Shown: positions 1 to 5,440 of the stretch, one piece after another | Position numbering within the stretch: the first letter of the stretch is position 1 | Layout of the letters: every line of letters begins with the position of its first letter | NCBI GenBank assembly: GCA_030831135.1 | Contig: JAURLR010000078.1 | Span: 1-7,206, forward strand | DNA from: Alphaproteobacteria bacterium | Lineage (GTDB): Bacteria > Pseudomonadota > Alphaproteobacteria > UBA6615 | Direction: 5' to 3' | Length of the DNA: 7,206 nt | Program-made: the position numbers and the translations under genes | Notes under the pieces: model-generated | Told to the model about the DNA's origin: nothing | The model's database searches: none | The model's input: the letters and a program-made list of their open reading frames with translations, nothing else

Positions 1-71
1 AGGCCAGTCCACCCGTCTTAGTCAGCCCGGAAAACCGGCCTTGTCCGCTATGCCGGCAGTTTGTTCTGCCC

Positions 72-101
72 AAAAAACAGGCAATGCAATCAATGCCTGT
101 T
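72..101 (-). terminator. Rho-independent terminator downstream of the GntR gene
   Basis: Read on the minus strand, an 8-bp perfect stem (AACAGGCA pairing with TGCCTGTT; arms at 94-101 and 76-83) encloses a 10-nt loop and runs straight into a six-T tract (72-77, its first two bases also closing the stem). It begins about 75 nt past the stop codon of the GntR-type regulator, so it probably ends that transcript. On the plus strand the hairpin is followed by TTCAAAG, not a T-run, so it should act in one direction only. Confidence 0.7.
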
Positions 102-102
102 C

Positions 103-160
103 AAAGTGTATACAAAAAACATTATTATTGTATATTACAATGTGTTGGTAATCATATTGT
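103..160. promoter_or_regulatory. AT-rich island with two palindromes, possible GntR-type operators
   Basis: A very AT-rich stretch stands out from GC-rich surroundings. It holds the 8-bp palindrome TGTATACA (107-114) and the perfect 6-3-6 inverted repeat ATTGTA-TAT-TACAAT (127-141), with centres about 23 bp apart. Sites with GT...AC symmetry around a short centre are typical of GntR regulators of the FCD group, so these are candidate operators for the adjacent regulator or a relative. They lie 3' of the regulator gene, so the controlled promoter would have to serve a gene beyond the left edge. I found no convincing -35/-10 pair on either strand. The binding role is inference. Confidence 0.4.
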
Positions 161-175
161 GTGCGACCGTGAAAT

Positions 176-862
176 CTAGACCCGGTCTGGTGGTGTCCGC
201 GTGGCGAAGACCGCGGATGCATCACTGACGGTCAGCATATGGGCCCGCATCGCCGCATAGGCACGCTCACCATCGGCGTGCAGGATCGCGTCGATCACCT
301 CGGCATGCTCGGCCACCGATTTCGCCACCCGGCCGGGAATATGGAACTGGGCGCTGCGGAACGGAGCCAGGCGGGCGCGCACCGATTGTGCGGTTTCCTC
401 CAGGACCTCGTTTCCCGATCCGCTGTAGATCGCGGCATGAAAGGCCCGGTTGTGGGTTTCGTAGGCGTCGGGATCCTCGGCCTCCATGATTTCCACGCCC
501 TTGCGTTGAATCGCTTGAAGTTGCTGGCGCGCGGTCTCGGTCATGCGCCGGGCAGCCAGTCGCGCGCAGGCGCCCTCCAGTTCGGCCATCGCCTCGAACA
601 TCTGCGCCAGACGTTCGCGTGTCACGGTCGAAACGACAACACCGCGCCGGGGGCGTATCTCGATCAATCCGGTGGCGGCAAGCCGGCGCAGTGCTTCGCG
701 TACCGGAGTCCGCGATGTCTTGAACCGATCGGCGATGGTCTGCTCCTCAAGGCGTGTGCCGGGCAGGAGGCGGCCATTGATGATCTCTTCGGCCAGACGC
801 TCCTCGAGAAAATGTGACCGGGTCTGTCCGCGCGCCGGTTTGCTTGCCCGCCGTTTTGCCAA
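176..862 (-). CDS. GntR-family transcriptional regulator, FCD subgroup
   Basis: A 228-residue DNA-binding repressor or activator of the FadR/FCD type. Residues about 17-80 form the winged helix: the recognition region has [13 protein letters not shown] (49-61), then [13 protein letters not shown] for the wing. Residues about 84-212 match the helical FCD ligand domain. Putative metal or ligand residues are N138 and H142 (NRAFH), H186 and H208; Asn stands where many members have Asp. The start is a TTG at 862: GGAG lies 7 nt upstream (870-873), an in-frame TGA lies further upstream, and the first in-frame ATG would remove the HTH domain. The gene is divergent from the hydrolase-cupin-amidohydrolase-crotonase genes, so it probably controls them in response to a pathway acid; the effector is unknown. 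A terminator follows its stop. Confidence 0.93.
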   Translation of the reverse strand: MAKRRASKPARGQTRSHFLEERLAEEIINGRLLPGTRLEEQTIADRFKTSRTPVREALRRLAATGLIEIRPRRGVVVSTVTRERLAQMFEAMAELEGACARLAARRMTETARQQLQAIQRKGVEIMEAEDPDAYETHNRAFHAAIYSGSGNEVLEETAQSVRARLAPFRSAQFHIPGRVAKSVAEHAEVIDAILHADGERAYAAMRAHMLTVSDASAVFATRTPPDRV

Positions 863-880
863 GCTACTGCTCCGATTTCG

Positions 881-897
881 TCTGACAGATTGTCAGA
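881..897. promoter_or_regulatory. 7-3-7 inverted repeat, candidate operator of the GntR regulator
   Basis: TCTGACA-GAT-TGTCAGA is a perfect 7-bp inverted repeat with a 3-bp centre. It lies 18 bp upstream of the TTG start of the regulator gene, in the divergent intergenic region. Its size and position fit an autoregulatory operator. Its half-sites do not show the usual GT...AC order of FCD regulators, so the regulator that binds it is inferred from position only. It is about 215 bp upstream of the hydrolase start, so direct control of the rightward operon needs a long leader or looping. Confidence 0.5.
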
Positions 898-907
898 ATA
901 CGGACGT

Positions 908-935
908 ATCATGCCCTGCAGACGGGTTTCAGCAA
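908..935 (-). promoter_or_regulatory. Weak candidate sigma-70 promoter for the GntR gene
   Basis: On the minus strand TTGCTG (930-935) and CATGAT (908-913) are separated by 16 bp, matching the -35 and -10 consensus at three and four of six positions. Transcription would start near 902, placing the 881-897 inverted repeat over the first transcribed bases, as expected for autorepression. The match is poor and could be chance. I found no better promoter for the rightward genes in 863-1111. That interval otherwise contains only a short inverted repeat, CGCTT-gcga-AAGCG (991-1004). Confidence 0.22.
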
Positions 936-1111
936 AGACCTCGGGCAGCCCAAATAATGGGCAACCGGGTCGGTGGGCATGGGTTGCATTCGCTTGCGAA
1001 AGCGCGGGTTCTCGGGCATTGCGCCTTCCATGGCTCTTGGCATGTGGATTGCTGATTGGTGTCTGCCGACCTTGGCCGTCCCGCGCCGATACGACAAAAA
1101 AGAAGACCGTC

Positions 1112-1780
1112 ATGCCGATGATCCGTGCCGCGCCTTTCGATTACGACTTCCCCACGGGACGTCTTGCCCTGATCGTCATCGACATGCAGCGCGATTTCAT
1201 TGAGCCCGGTGGTTTTGGCGAATCTCTCGGCAATGATGTTTCGCGCCTGCAGGCCATTGTGCCTGCCCTGCAAGACCTGATGGCCGCGTGTCGGGCTGCG
1301 GGTGTTCCGATCATCCACACCCGCGAATGCCATCGCCCCGATCTCTCGGATTGCCCGCCCGCCAAGCGTGATCGCGGTGGTCCGGCACTGCGGATTGGCG
1401 ATACCGGGCCGATGGGCCGGATTCTGATCGCGGGCGAACCGGGGGCCGAGATCATTTCGGCGCTCGCGCCCGAACCGGGAGAGGTCGTGATCGACAAACC
1501 GGGAAAAGGCGCGTTTTACGCGACACCATTTGCCGACACATTGACCCGGCTTGGTGTGACGCATCTGCTGATGACCGGGGTGACGACGGAGGTCTGTGTC
1601 CAGACAACCATGCGCGAAGCCAATGATCGCGGGTTTGAATGTCTTTTGGTTGAAGACTGCACCGAAAGTTACTTTCCCGAATTCAAGGCCGCGACGCTCG
1701 AAATGGTGCGAGCCCAGGGCGGGATTGTTGGCTGGACGGCGATGTCGGCACAAATTTTTGAAACCCTGGAGAAATCATGA
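1112..1780 (+). CDS. Isochorismatase-fold cysteine hydrolase, biuret hydrolase-like
   Basis: A 222-residue amidase of the cysteine hydrolase superfamily, expected to act in the cytoplasm on a C-N bond of a small amide or ureide. The catalytic triad is visible: D24 in VIDMQRDF, K129 in DKPGKGAF, and nucleophile C162 in [19 protein letters not shown]. The phrases IIHTRE.HRPDL, GRIL..GEPG, IDKPGKG and [17 protein letters not shown] resemble biuret hydrolase (BiuH) as I remember it, so that subgroup is closer than plain isochorismatase or nicotinamidase. The frame is open back to 890, but family length and the AGAAG just upstream favour ATG 1112 (ATG 1118 is possible). It is the first rightward gene and overlaps the cupin gene by ATGA, implying coupled translation. 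The substrate is not established; biuret, ureidoacrylate-like or N-carbamoyl compounds are candidates. Confidence 0.9.
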   Translation: MPMIRAAPFDYDFPTGRLALIVIDMQRDFIEPGGFGESLGNDVSRLQAIVPALQDLMAACRAAGVPIIHTRECHRPDLSDCPPAKRDRGGPALRIGDTGPMGRILIAGEPGAEIISALAPEPGEVVIDKPGKGAFYATPFADTLTRLGVTHLLMTGVTTEVCVQTTMREANDRGFECLLVEDCTESYFPEFKAATLEMVRAQGGIVGWTAMSAQIFETLEKS

Positions 1781-2184
1781 ACAAGAGTTCCGCAGCTGCA
1801 ATGCCCCAACCGATTATCATGACCGATATCATGGACATGGCTGCGCAAGCCGACAGGCTCGACTGGCAGCCGTTTCGCGACGGGGTCGAGTTGTTCCAGA
1901 TTTATGGTGTCATGGGGGCGGACGGGCCGTCTGCCTGTCTGCTGCGGTTTCAGCCCGGCGCAAAAGTGCCGCGCCACGCCCATACCGGATATGAGCACAT
2001 CATCGTCCTCGCGGGGGATCAGACCGATGATCGCGGCACCTACAAAGCCGGAACGGTCCTGATCAGCCCGCCAGGCACCGATCATGCGATTGTCAGCGAT
2101 GACGGTTGTATCGTCCTTGCGATCTATCAGGCACCTGTTTCGTTTGCGGGCCTGGGAGCTGCCGCCTCTCCAGCACAAGGGTGA
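1777..2184 (+). CDS. Small single-domain cupin protein
   Basis: A 135-residue protein with one conserved cupin barrel. The metal site is complete: H67 and H69 (PRHAHTGYE), E73, and H103 (PPGTDHAI), matching cupin motifs 1 and 2. The domain resembles the ChrR-type cupin found C-terminal in anti-sigma factors, but no N-terminal zinc-binding anti-sigma segment is present, so an enzymatic or accessory role is more likely. GGAG at 1768-1771, 5 nt before the ATG, supports the start; the ATG overlaps the hydrolase stop. The context suggests it works on the same pathway compound, for example as a metal-dependent dioxygenase, isomerase or small-molecule binder. No specific reaction can be assigned. 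Confidence 0.88.
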   Translation: MNKSSAAAMPQPIIMTDIMDMAAQADRLDWQPFRDGVELFQIYGVMGADGPSACLLRFQPGAKVPRHAHTGYEHIIVLAGDQTDDRGTYKAGTVLISPPGTDHAIVSDDGCIVLAIYQAPVSFAGLGAAASPAQG

Positions 2185-2195
2185 CAAACACCCTT
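2177..2195 (+). other. Hairpin over the cupin stop codon, possible weak terminator
   Basis: AAGGGTG (2177-2183) and CACCCTT (2189-2195) form a 7-bp perfect stem with a 5-nt ACAAA loop, spanning the TGA stop at 2182-2184. Only one further T follows, so intrinsic termination would be weak. It may instead attenuate, protect the 3' end or mark a processing site between the first gene pair and the second. It could also be chance. Confidence 0.4.
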
Positions 2196-2328
2196 TGATG
2201 CCATGTCGCGGGAATCCGGATTGGCAGGAATGGCGATTCAGCTACGTCGCGGCTAATGTTCGCGTTCAACGGGCTGCGTGGTTTTCGGATCGCCGGCCCG
2301 GTAAACAATTGCGAACAGGCAAGACGAT
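2196..2328. other. Non-coding spacer between cupin and amidohydrolase genes
   Basis: This is the longest gap inside the rightward gene series. It contains a 10-bp perfect palindrome, AATCCGGATT (2213-2222), and otherwise nothing I can identify. No good sigma-70 promoter is visible, so I cannot decide whether the amidohydrolase and crotonase genes are co-transcribed with the first two or have their own promoter. The ribosome binding site before ATG 2329 is poor (AGGCAAGA). Confidence 0.35.
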
Positions 2329-3303
2329 ATGGGTGCGTTGACCAAAACCCCGAAGATTGCACTCGAAGAACACTTCATGGCTGAGGGGTTCATCGATTAT
2401 TTCAACACCACAGCCATCAACATCAGCCCGCAACTGTTCGGCAAGGCGCTGGATGTGCTCCAGGATTTTGGTGAACGCCGCCTTGAATCAATGGATCTTA
2501 TCGGGATCGAGAAATCGGTTCTCTCGCTTGCCGGCCCCGGGGTGCAGGCCGAAAAGCGAACCGATACGGCGGTCCGCAAGGCGCGGGAGGTCAATGACTT
2601 TCTAGCCGAGAAGATGGCAGCCAATCCGGACCGGTATGGTGGTCTGGGCCATCTTGCGCTTCAGGATCCCGCCGAGGCCGCCGACGAACTTGAACGCTGC
2701 ATGCGTGATCTGAACATGTCCGGGGTGATGATCAACGGCCAGACCAATGGCAGCTATCTTGATGATAATCGCTATTCGCCGGTCTGGGAGCGCGCGGCCG
2801 ATCTGGGCGCGCCGATCTATATCCATCCCAACAACCCGCCCGAACAGGTCCATATGTATAGCGGCCATCCCGAATTGTTCGGGCCGGTCTGGTCCTGGAC
2901 CGTGGAAACCGCCACCCACGCCTTGCGGCTGGTTTTTTCCGGCGTGTTCGACCGGTTCCCCGATGCCAAGCTCATCCTCGGACATATGGGTGAAACGATC
3001 CCGTTCCTGCTCTGGCGTTTCGACAGCCGCTGGGAAATATCCAATCGGGGCGATATGCGCCTTGATCTCAACCCGTCGGAATACTTTCGGCGCAATGTCT
3101 GGTTCACGACGTCGGGGGTTTGTGCGGATGCGCCACTTATCTGTTCCATCGATACGGTGGGGCTTGACCGGGTGATGTTCTCGGTGGATTACCCTTTTGA
3201 ACGCCCCATTGAAGCGGGCGAGTGGATCGAGGCGGCGCCCCTGACGGACGACCAGCGCCAGAAGATTTGCTATGACAATGCCAAGGCGCTCCTCAATCTC
3301 TGA
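2329..3303 (+). CDS. Amidohydrolase-fold decarboxylase, gamma-resorcylate decarboxylase-like
   Basis: A 324-residue amidohydrolase (ACMSD-type) family protein, probably a metal-dependent non-oxidative decarboxylase of a ring carboxylate. Near the N-terminus KIALEEHF gives E13-x-H15, the pattern of gamma-resorcylate and 2,3-dihydroxybenzoate decarboxylases rather than the H-x-H of ordinary amidohydrolases. Further putative metal or catalytic residues are H166 (IYIHPNNP), H219 (ILGHMGE) and D287 (FSVDYPFE). GHPELFGPVWSW, ETATHALRL and WFTTSG also fit this subgroup, and the length matches the family. It sits 144 bp after the cupin gene and 51 bp before the crotonase gene on the same strand. Candidate substrates are hydroxybenzoates or pyrimidine/pyridine carboxylates. 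A hydrolase role is not excluded, and the substrate is inference. Confidence 0.9.
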   Translation: MGALTKTPKIALEEHFMAEGFIDYFNTTAINISPQLFGKALDVLQDFGERRLESMDLIGIEKSVLSLAGPGVQAEKRTDTAVRKAREVNDFLAEKMAANPDRYGGLGHLALQDPAEAADELERCMRDLNMSGVMINGQTNGSYLDDNRYSPVWERAADLGAPIYIHPNNPPEQVHMYSGHPELFGPVWSWTVETATHALRLVFSGVFDRFPDAKLILGHMGETIPFLLWRFDSRWEISNRGDMRLDLNPSEYFRRNVWFTTSGVCADAPLICSIDTVGLDRVMFSVDYPFERPIEAGEWIEAAPLTDDQRQKICYDNAKALLNL

Positions 3304-3354
3304 GGATTGCGCGTTAATTCAGAATTCCAGTGTGACCGGAGTACGGAGACTCAA

Positions 3355-4143
3355 ATGACAACAGACCGCATTATCAGCAAGCGCGAAGGCGCTGTCGGGT
3401 ACATCACTTTCAACAATCCCGAGCGCCACAATGCCATGTCGCTGGATATGTGGCGCGATGGTGAAGCCGCAATCCGGGAGTTCTGTGACGCTGGGGATGT
3501 GCGCGTCATCGTGCTTACGGGGGCGGGGGAAAAAGCCTTTGTGGCGGGTGCCGATATCTCGAAATTCGGCGAGGAGCGGGATTCGAAGGCGGCCGTGGAC
3601 GAATACAACGCCGCTGTGAAATCCTTTCAGGACACGCTCACTCTGGCGCCAATTCCCACCATCGCGAAAATCGGTGGCTACGCGATTGGCGGCGGTCTGG
3701 CGATCGCGCTGTGCTGCGATATCCGGATTGCGTCGGATGATTCACGCTTCGCAGTGCCCGCTGCCAAGCTGGGTCTCGGTTATGCTGCTGCCGGGATCGA
3801 ACGGCTGATGCAGATCGTAGGACCGTCCTTTGCGATGGAGATTTTCTACACCGCGCGCCAGTTTGACGCAGGTGAGGCCGTCACCATGGGCCTGATCAAC
3901 CGGTCGGTGCCGCGCGCGGATCTGGATAGCACCTGCGACGACTACACCAAACGTATTTCCGGAAATGCACCGTTGACCATCCGGGCGGTGAAAACCGCCG
4001 TCACGGAAAACCTGAAAGCCCCCGTCGACCGGAATGTCGCCCTTTGTGCCGAACAGGTCGCAGCATGCTTTGCCAGCGAAGACTACAAGGAAGGCCGACT
4101 GGCCTTCATGGAAAAGCGCCCGCCGCAGTTCAAAGGCAAATAG
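3355..4143 (+). CDS. Crotonase-fold protein, enoyl-CoA hydratase-like with altered active site
   Basis: A 262-residue member of the enoyl-CoA hydratase/isomerase (crotonase) superfamily that should bind an acyl-CoA. Oxyanion-hole regions are seen at GAGEKAFVAGADISKF (56-71) and GGYAIGGGLAIALCCDI (107-123). Aligning these with rat mitochondrial hydratase puts alanines at both catalytic glutamate positions: A116 for Glu144 (GGGLAIA) and A136 for Glu164 (FAVPAAKLG). Ordinary hydration of enoyl-CoA is therefore unlikely; decarboxylation, isomerisation, thioester hydrolysis or another reaction is possible. The start ATG has GGAG at 3345-3348; an in-frame TTG at 3307 has no comparable site. It is the last gene of the rightward series and ends just before a terminator. 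Genome annotation would usually call it enoyl-CoA hydratase; the family is certain, the reaction is not. Confidence 0.92.
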   Translation: MTTDRIISKREGAVGYITFNNPERHNAMSLDMWRDGEAAIREFCDAGDVRVIVLTGAGEKAFVAGADISKFGEERDSKAAVDEYNAAVKSFQDTLTLAPIPTIAKIGGYAIGGGLAIALCCDIRIASDDSRFAVPAAKLGLGYAAAGIERLMQIVGPSFAMEIFYTARQFDAGEAVTMGLINRSVPRADLDSTCDDYTKRISGNAPLTIRAVKTAVTENLKAPVDRNVALCAEQVAACFASEDYKEGRLAFMEKRPPQFKGK

Positions 4144-4144
4144 A

Positions 4145-4173
4145 AAACCCGGCCATCAGTGATGGCCGGGTTT
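4145..4173. terminator. Strong bidirectional hairpin terminator
   Basis: AAACCCGGCCATCA (4145-4158) and its exact complement TGATGGCCGGGTTT (4160-4173) form a perfect inverted repeat around G4159; in RNA this is about a 12-bp stem with a 5-nt loop. It begins one base after the crotonase stop codon and reads into T-rich ends on both strands (TTT on plus, TTTT on minus). It lies between convergent genes: the crotonase gene from the left and the small membrane protein gene, whose frame ends at 4197, from the right. It probably serves both. Confidence 0.88.
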
Positions 4174-4196
4174 CCGGCAAGCGGGTGTGATTGCGA

Positions 4197-4499
4197 TTAC
4201 TGTCCGGCTGCAGGGCCGTCAGGTGCGGGCGGGGTGATCGAGATGCCCGAGGGCACGTCCACCTTTTCCTCGTTCATCTTCAGCTCAACCTCGGGAACGG
4301 GGACATCCACGCTGCTTTCCTCGACAGTCACCGAGCCGGTTTCGACCTTGTATTCGGGAGGGTTGCCGCCCTCGATTGTCACGGACGGCAAGCGGGTTTC
4401 TTCGGTCTAGTCGACATCCATGAACCAGATGAGAAACACGGCGACGGCAGCGATGACAACCGCCCCAAGCGCGATGAGAATTCCTTTGGATGCGTTCAT
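4197..4499 (-). pseudogene. Small membrane-anchored acidic protein gene interrupted by an in-frame TAG
   Basis: A minus-strand frame starts at ATG 4499 with a very good ribosome site (AAAGGAGA at 4506-4513, GGAG 7 nt from the ATG). The first 30 codons give a short polar start and one membrane helix (about residues 6-26), ending WFMDVD. A TAG (4407-4409) follows, but the same frame stays open for 69 more codons to TAA at 4197-4199. That part is rich in Val, Glu, Asp and Pro in an alternating pattern (SVTVEESSVDVPVPEVEL), as in a periplasmic beta-rich tail. Without the stop the product is a 100-residue anchored protein of unknown function. One C-to-T change (CAG to TAG) would explain it. Alternatives are a sequencing error, read-through, or a functional 30-residue peptide. 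There is no good start codon after the TAG (only TTG at 4391). Confidence 0.62.
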
Positions 4500-4642
4500 G
4501 ATGGGTCTCCTTTGCCGCATGACGGACAAATTGATGTTCAGCCCATAAACGAACCGCGCCGGTTTTCGTTCCGGAGTGCGGGGCGCATCCGCATTAAAAA
4601 CCCTTACAAACACTCATAAGAAACTGATTTATATCGGGTTTA

Positions 4643-5071
4643 TCAGCTCGCAATATATTCGCGGAGCGCGTGTGCCTCGCGTTCGGTTTCGAGAATTCGG
4701 TGTTTGACCACATCACCGATCGACACGATCCCGATCAGCTGGTCGTCCTCAACCACGGGCAGGTGGCGAATTCGGCGCTCGGTCATTGTCTCCATGAGGT
4801 GCGCGATATTGTCCGAGCGTCGGCATGTGACCACGGATCGGATCATGATCTCGGCCACCGGTCGTTCGAGAGTCTTTGGACCGCCCTGGGCAATCTGATG
4901 GATCACGTCCCGTTCCGAAACGATTCCATCAACACGCAGCCCGTCGGCACTGACAACCAGCGCGCCCACGCCCAGTTCATCCAGTCGTGCGCAAACCCGG
5001 GATACGGGCCAGTCCGGGCGTGCCGTTTCGACAGCATGCCCCTTGTTCTGAAGAATGGCGTCAACGTTCAT
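4643..5071 (-). CDS. Two-CBS-domain protein
   Basis: A 142-residue cytoplasmic protein made almost wholly of a tandem CBS (Bateman) module: CBS1 about residues 8-63, ending GIVSERDVIH, and CBS2 about 72-128, with RHLPVVEDDQLIGIVSIGDVVKH. Such modules bind adenine nucleotides or related ligands, and stand-alone proteins of this length are common in alphaproteobacteria. No partner domain is attached, so the regulated target is unknown. The tail REAHALREYIAS is typical of the subgroup as I know it. AAAGGTAA about 8 nt upstream supports the ATG at 5071. It reads towards the interrupted membrane-protein gene, 143 bp away, so co-transcription is possible but not shown. Confidence 0.9.
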   Translation of the reverse strand: MNVDAILQNKGHAVETARPDWPVSRVCARLDELGVGALVVSADGLRVDGIVSERDVIHQIAQGGPKTLERPVAEIMIRSVVTCRRSDNIAHLMETMTERRIRHLPVVEDDQLIGIVSIGDVVKHRILETEREAHALREYIAS

Positions 5072-5316
5072 CGGTTTACCTTTCTGTTGGAAGGTTCACC
5101 GTTGCGGTCCGGAAACATGCTGGCACCGGCCCACACGGGTGCCCATCGTTAACTGCGGCAGAGTGTCGCATATCGGGGTGCGCTTAGCGAGCAGGATCGT
5201 TTGGTTGTGTCCGAACATGATCGAGGTCTTCGGGGTAGGGCTGCGAGATAAAGGTACAGGATTCGCGCATATGCACGGTTCGATCGGCAGTCACGGTGCG
5301 TTGTGGCAATTCTGTG
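5072..5316. other. Leader of the CBS gene, no convincing gene
   Basis: This spacer lies between the micro-ORF after ccmI and the CBS gene. A minus-strand frame of 60 codons (5184-5366) runs through it, but it overlaps the micro-ORF in another frame, has no clear ribosome site and resembles no family I know. A 6-bp hairpin, GGCACC (5122-5127) with GGTGCC (5138-5143), lies about 50 nt before the CBS start. I see no clear promoter or terminator. Confidence 0.3.
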
Positions 5317-5430
5317 TCATGGTCCAAGATTTGGAAATCGCCATCGCAATCCGCGATAGATGGCATAGAGGATGGCCCCCGTTACAAAACCGCTCGCAAT
5401 CAATCGTGTCAGGCTGAGAAAATCAGCCAT
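5317..5430 (-). CDS. 37-residue single-helix membrane micro-ORF after ccmI
   Basis: The ATG at 5430 immediately follows the ccmI TAG (5431-5433) with no gap, and the frame runs 37 codons to TGA at 5317-5319. The product begins MADFLSLTRLIAS, then a hydrophobic stretch (about residues 8-25, with GFVTGAILYAIY) and a basic end (RGLRWRF), as expected of a small inner-membrane protein with the positive end in the cytoplasm. Stop-start contact suggests translation by reinitiation from ccmI. I recognise no family. It could be a small accessory of the cytochrome c maturation complex, the remnant of a longer gene, or chance. Confidence 0.42.
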   Translation of the reverse strand: MADFLSLTRLIASGFVTGAILYAIYRGLRWRFPNLGP

Positions 5431-5440
5431 CTATTGATTG
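5397..5440. repeat. Nested inverted repeat over the ccmI stop / micro-ORF start
   Basis: An outer perfect 8-bp pair, CAATCAAT (5397-5404) and ATTGATTG (5433-5440), encloses an inner perfect 6-bp hairpin, GGCTGA (5412-5417) and TCAGCC (5423-5428), with loop GAAAA. In the minus-strand mRNA it covers the last codons and stop of ccmI and the start of the micro-ORF, so it could make micro-ORF translation depend on ribosomes finishing ccmI. There is no following T-run, so it is not a standard intrinsic terminator. Folding and role are inference. Confidence 0.45.

Noticed and set aside
22..225. Minus-strand frame at the left end
   Set aside because: It overlaps the end of the regulator gene in another frame and runs through the terminator and AT-rich island; no family resemblance.
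225..235. CTGAC-G-GTCAG palindrome near the 3' end of the GntR gene, resembling half of the 881-897 repeat
   Set aside because: Only the five-base CTGAC/GTCAG core is shared, the spacing differs, and it is inside coding sequence; likely chance.
239..817. Long plus-strand frame opposite the GntR gene
   Set aside because: It is antisense to a clearly recognised regulator and shows no domain; it results from GC-rich codon bias.
890..1111. N-terminal extension of the hydrolase frame containing a signal-peptide-like hydrophobic stretch ([16 protein letters not shown])
   Set aside because: The family is cytoplasmic and begins near ATG 1112. The extension covers the operator/promoter region, has no ribosome site at 890, and is best read as chance open frame in GC-rich DNA.
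929..1753. 274-codon minus-strand frame opposite the hydrolase gene
   Set aside because: The plus strand holds a complete hydrolase with its catalytic triad; the opposite product has no recognisable motif and odd composition.
3307..3354. TTG start 16 codons upstream for the crotonase gene
   Set aside because: ATG 3355 has a clear GGAG at proper spacing and gives the usual family N-terminus; the TTG has none.
5184..5366. 60-codon minus-strand frame downstream of ccmI
   Set aside because: It overlaps the abutting 37-codon frame, lacks a ribosome site and shows no hydrophobic segment or known motif. A frameshift joining it to the micro-ORF is possible but unsupported.
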